This document shows, one piece after another, positions 62,798-64,000 of a stretch of 64,000 nt of DNA. Numbering within the stretch: position 1 is the first letter of the stretch; every line of letters begins with the position of its first letter. A program made the translations under genes and the position numbers. The notes under the pieces are model-generated. The model was not told the DNA's origin, searched no databases, and worked only from the letters and a program-made list of their open reading frames with translations. This DNA is from Spongilla lacustris (lineage: Eukaryota > Porifera > Demospongiae > Spongillida > Spongillidae), in NCBI GenBank assembly GCA_949361645.1, contig OX442419.1:8834976-8898975 (forward strand), read 5' to 3'.

Positions 62798-63713
62798 CAG
62801 TGGCGGATACAGGGGGGGGGTTCCAGGGGTTGGAACCCCCCCCTCGAAACTAAATATGAATATAATTAATGTATAATCGGCGCACGTGAGCTATACATTT
62901 CTACGGAGAGTTCAGCGTGCACTCCGTGAAGTTGCTAAGCAGCTTATTCTTATTGCTTATTCCTTGGTTAGTACTATATTCTGTAAACTGCGAGATATGT
63001 AGTAGGCTGGTATTTATACGTAAATCTAAATGTATTCCAAAATGCTAACCCGCGGACGTAATAGAGCGATTCTTTCCGCAGTTATTTTGATTGGTGCGCT
63101 AGTATTAGTACCCATCAAAGTTGAATGCACCTTGCTGCATGCTTTTAGAGATGATGGTAAATTTTAACATAGCAAAGAAACTAAGCCGGCGCATGTAATT
63201 TTGTAAACGTACAATGGCGAATGCAAATCTGCGATATGATGAAGCACATGCAGCCCTTTAAAACCACAATAGCCTGGAAGCCAGAACGTAACGGAGTGGC
63301 ACGCATTTATTGGTTATGACATATTGCCTCCGTTTTCCGTTTCTAATCCCCCTATACATGTACAATCTGTGGAATGTGTACAAAAAATGTTTTCGCGCGC
63401 CAATGTCACACTGTTCACTGCTTGAAGTAGGTCATCTGCCGGAATCAGTGTGATGGTAAATTTTAAGTGGCTCAACTGAATAGCAAAGAAAAGCGCGCAT
63501 ACATGTTCCAACACAGCCATTTAAATCCGTAAAACCAGAACGTAACCGAGTGGCACACATTTGTTGGTGTTGATTGCCTTAGTGTCCAATAAAATCTGTG
63601 GAAAGATTAGAATGCGCACCACAAAAATTTTCGCGCGCTTCGCGCGCGCCCCTCCCCTTCATCAATAATTCATGTAGAACCCCCCCCTCGCCAAAATCCT
63701 GCATCCGCCCCTG
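62798..63713. mobile_element. 916-bp nonautonomous element, 5-bp target duplication ACTAG
   Basis: Ends CAGTGGCGGATACAGG and CCTGCATCCGCCCCTG, flanked by ACTAG at 62793-62797 and 63714-63718. G- and C-rich subterminal regions like the 295-bp element at 41713. No transposase. Confidence 0.75.
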
Positions 63714-63718
63714 ACTAG

Positions 63719-64000
63719 ATACATGTACGTAACTATTATTTTGTGAGTGCTCGTGATGTCATTTAGAGAGCTTGACTTGGATACACTTAATGACTTTACA
63801 ACATCGTGCAGGGTTGTTTTCTGTTTTAATTTGTGATTTTGCTAAAACAGTTCATTGTTTTAAACAGTTTTTAATTGTGTTAAATTCGAGTGCAAAATCC
63901 ATGCTTTGTTGTGTGCATGGGATATATGCATATAGTGCATGCGCAGGTGATCGTTATTTGGGGAAATCTCTACAGCAATCAGAGGGTCCTTTCTGGTGTA
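63719..64000. other. no recognisable feature
   Basis: AT-rich flank with no supported gene. Confidence 0.4.

Overview
This window looks like nuclear DNA from a basal marine animal. A demosponge is my best guess, with moderate confidence. Genes are split by short introns of roughly 50-100 bp with ordinary GT...AG sites. Animal domain families are present (RNF113/Cwc24, a RAG1-like protein, Cys-rich multi-pass membrane proteins). AT-rich intergenic DNA full of TACATGTA words is crowded with small transposons and simple repeats. Nothing bacterial, viral or plasmid-like was seen.

Layout. 0-6 kb: exons of an unidentified gene, then a broken RNF113A-like gene whose introns carry a ~960-bp CCCT microsatellite, a 30-bp minisatellite, a foldback element and a ~1.3-kb 19-bp minisatellite. 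7.5-18 kb: dispersed and tandemly duplicated units, each with a TATA box and a ~63-codon reading frame ending in a CaaX-like CVIL. More copies lie at 32.3, 40.7 and 56.6 kb. 18-31 kb: repeat-rich DNA with a short protein-like relic, a mariner-type foldback element and a ~185-bp tandem array that looks like a repeated exon plus intron. 31-42 kb: nested transposons (hAT-like, PIF/Harbinger-like, and a 4.9-kb element with long palindromic ends), dated relative to each other by empty sites elsewhere in the window. 42.5-45.1 kb: a decayed gene joining a Gypsy/Ginger-like integrase to a Cys-rich region and a C48 (Ulp1-like) peptidase. 48-50 kb: a Cys-rich multi-pass membrane protein gene with two apparent frameshifts. 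50-54 kb: another palindromic element, a C48 peptidase relic and a transposase-like pseudogene. 57-62.6 kb: an 11-exon RAG1-like gene with RAG1-type N-terminal zinc region, RING region and DDE core, lying between inverted CAGTGGCGAGGTGGC ends.

The two most interesting items are the RAG1-like gene in its possible element and the multicopy CaaX microprotein family. All family calls come from reading the translation by eye. No search was run.
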